Virus record (IMG/VR): IMGVR_UViG_3300020406_000031
Location: 1 to 21,909 of that record
Strand: one strand, 5' to 3'
Origin: a virus
DNA: 21,909 nt
Numbering within the stretch: the first letter of the stretch is position 1; the number at the start of each line of letters is the position of its first letter. Below the pieces are notes generated by a model that saw nothing but the letters and a program-made list of their open reading frames with translations, was not told the origin of the DNA and did no database searches. The position numbers and the translations under genes are program-made. Below are positions 21,615-21,909 of this stretch, one piece after another.

Positions 21615-21909
21615 TATGCTATCTCTTTCTGTTGTAAACTAGGAGCAAGCGGAGTAAATCCAACATCAGCAACTGCAAAACGACTACCATTTTCATCTTC
21701 AATGATGTTACCAACACTAATGCTGTTCATCTTTTCAAAACGTGTAATACGATCCTCAGGACCAATGTTACCAACTTCAAACACATGATCTAGATCATCA
21801 GCAACAATTTCTGCTACCTTAGTATAACAATCATGCTTCATACCAATCACAACATTACCAAACATTGCTTCTTTGTAGGCTAGTGCCTTAACATGACAAT
21901 CCCAACCTT
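21614..21909 (-). CDS. Unknown protein, 5'-partial at right edge
   Basis: The reading frame is open to the right edge, so the start may lie outside; ATG 21865 (83 residues) is the first internal ATG of the main frame. The part beyond it reads GWDCHVKALAYKEA, which faintly repeats the later HDCYTKVAEIV. The C-terminal half (FEKMNSISVGNIIEDENG) is beta-like. I do not recognise the family. Confidence 0.6.
   Translation of the reverse strand, partial: GWDCHVKALAYKEAMFGNVVIGMKHDCYTKVAEIVADDLDHVFEVGNIGPEDRITRFEKMNSISVGNIIEDENGSRFAVADVGFTPLAPSLQQKEIA

Noticed and set aside
1-21909. Depletion of GANTC (CcrM) sites as a host-adaptation signal
   Set aside because: GANTC sites were found in many places, for example six in the polymerase gene, so there is no obvious avoidance by eye; a count against expectation would be needed.
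1-21909. tRNA genes, CRISPR arrays, integrase or insertion sequences
   Set aside because: Almost all sequence is coding, and the few gaps (the longest without a gene is about 117 bases) hold promoters, a hairpin and a terminator; no cloverleaf, spaced repeats or transposase motif was seen.

Overview
The window looks like part of a T4-superfamily myovirus (Caudoviricetes) that probably infects an alphaproteobacterium, perhaps a marine one. The T4-like signature is a set of replication genes: a DnaB/gp41 helicase, a CHC2+TOPRIM gp61 primase, a gp62-like clamp-loader subunit, a UvsW helicase and a DEDDh exonuclease. TATAAATA late-promoter boxes and very tight gene packing agree with this; most neighbours overlap as ATGA, GTGA, TTGA or TAATG. 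The host guess rests mainly on the ferredoxin, which from memory resembles alphaproteobacterial FdxA. These family calls come from motif reading, not searches.

Layout. Positions 3-1748 (+) hold the C-terminal part of a bacterial-type (family C, DnaE) DNA polymerase, cut by the left edge. Everything from 1745 to the right end is on the minus strand, except one conserved gene at 7870-8241 (+) with its own late promoter. Reading leftward (the direction of transcription): 21909-19985 is a cluster of tiny, mostly unrecognised genes, several membrane-bound. Next, 19985-17434 carries KOW-like, SWIM, glycosyltransferase-like, ligase-Ia-like and coiled-coil proteins and the exonuclease. An AAA+ ATPase (17374-16325) is followed by a 3' untranslated region with a C/U-rich hairpin and an intrinsic terminator. 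A promoter then leads into ferredoxin-SufE-SGNH-UvsW-ClpP-two unknowns-gp62-SGNH-zinc-finger protein. After an AT-rich unknown gene come a miniature DnaE-like protein (9402-8830), a small acidic protein, a DUF3307-like membrane protein, a structural protein, a third SGNH protein, primase, a sulfotransferase-like protein, helicase and a radical SAM enzyme that ends against the polymerase.

How the genes work together. Helicase, primase, clamp loader, UvsW, exonuclease and DnaE-type polymerase form a replisome in which a bacterial-type polymerase seems to stand in for T4 gp43. The exonuclease could supply proofreading, since no exonuclease domain is visible in the polymerase part present. Ferredoxin, SufE and radical SAM protein form an iron-sulfur theme. 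Three SGNH-like proteins, a glycosyltransferase-like protein and a sulfotransferase-like protein suggest glycan or surface modification.

The most unusual points are (1) a 190-residue DnaE paralogue that keeps the three catalytic aspartates, beside the large polymerase, and (2) a 3'-UTR hairpin with an anti-Shine-Dalgarno C/U-rich loop plus terminator. That loop is complementary over 9 nt to the ribosome-binding site of the same mRNA. No tRNA, CRISPR array, integrase or insertion sequence was seen.
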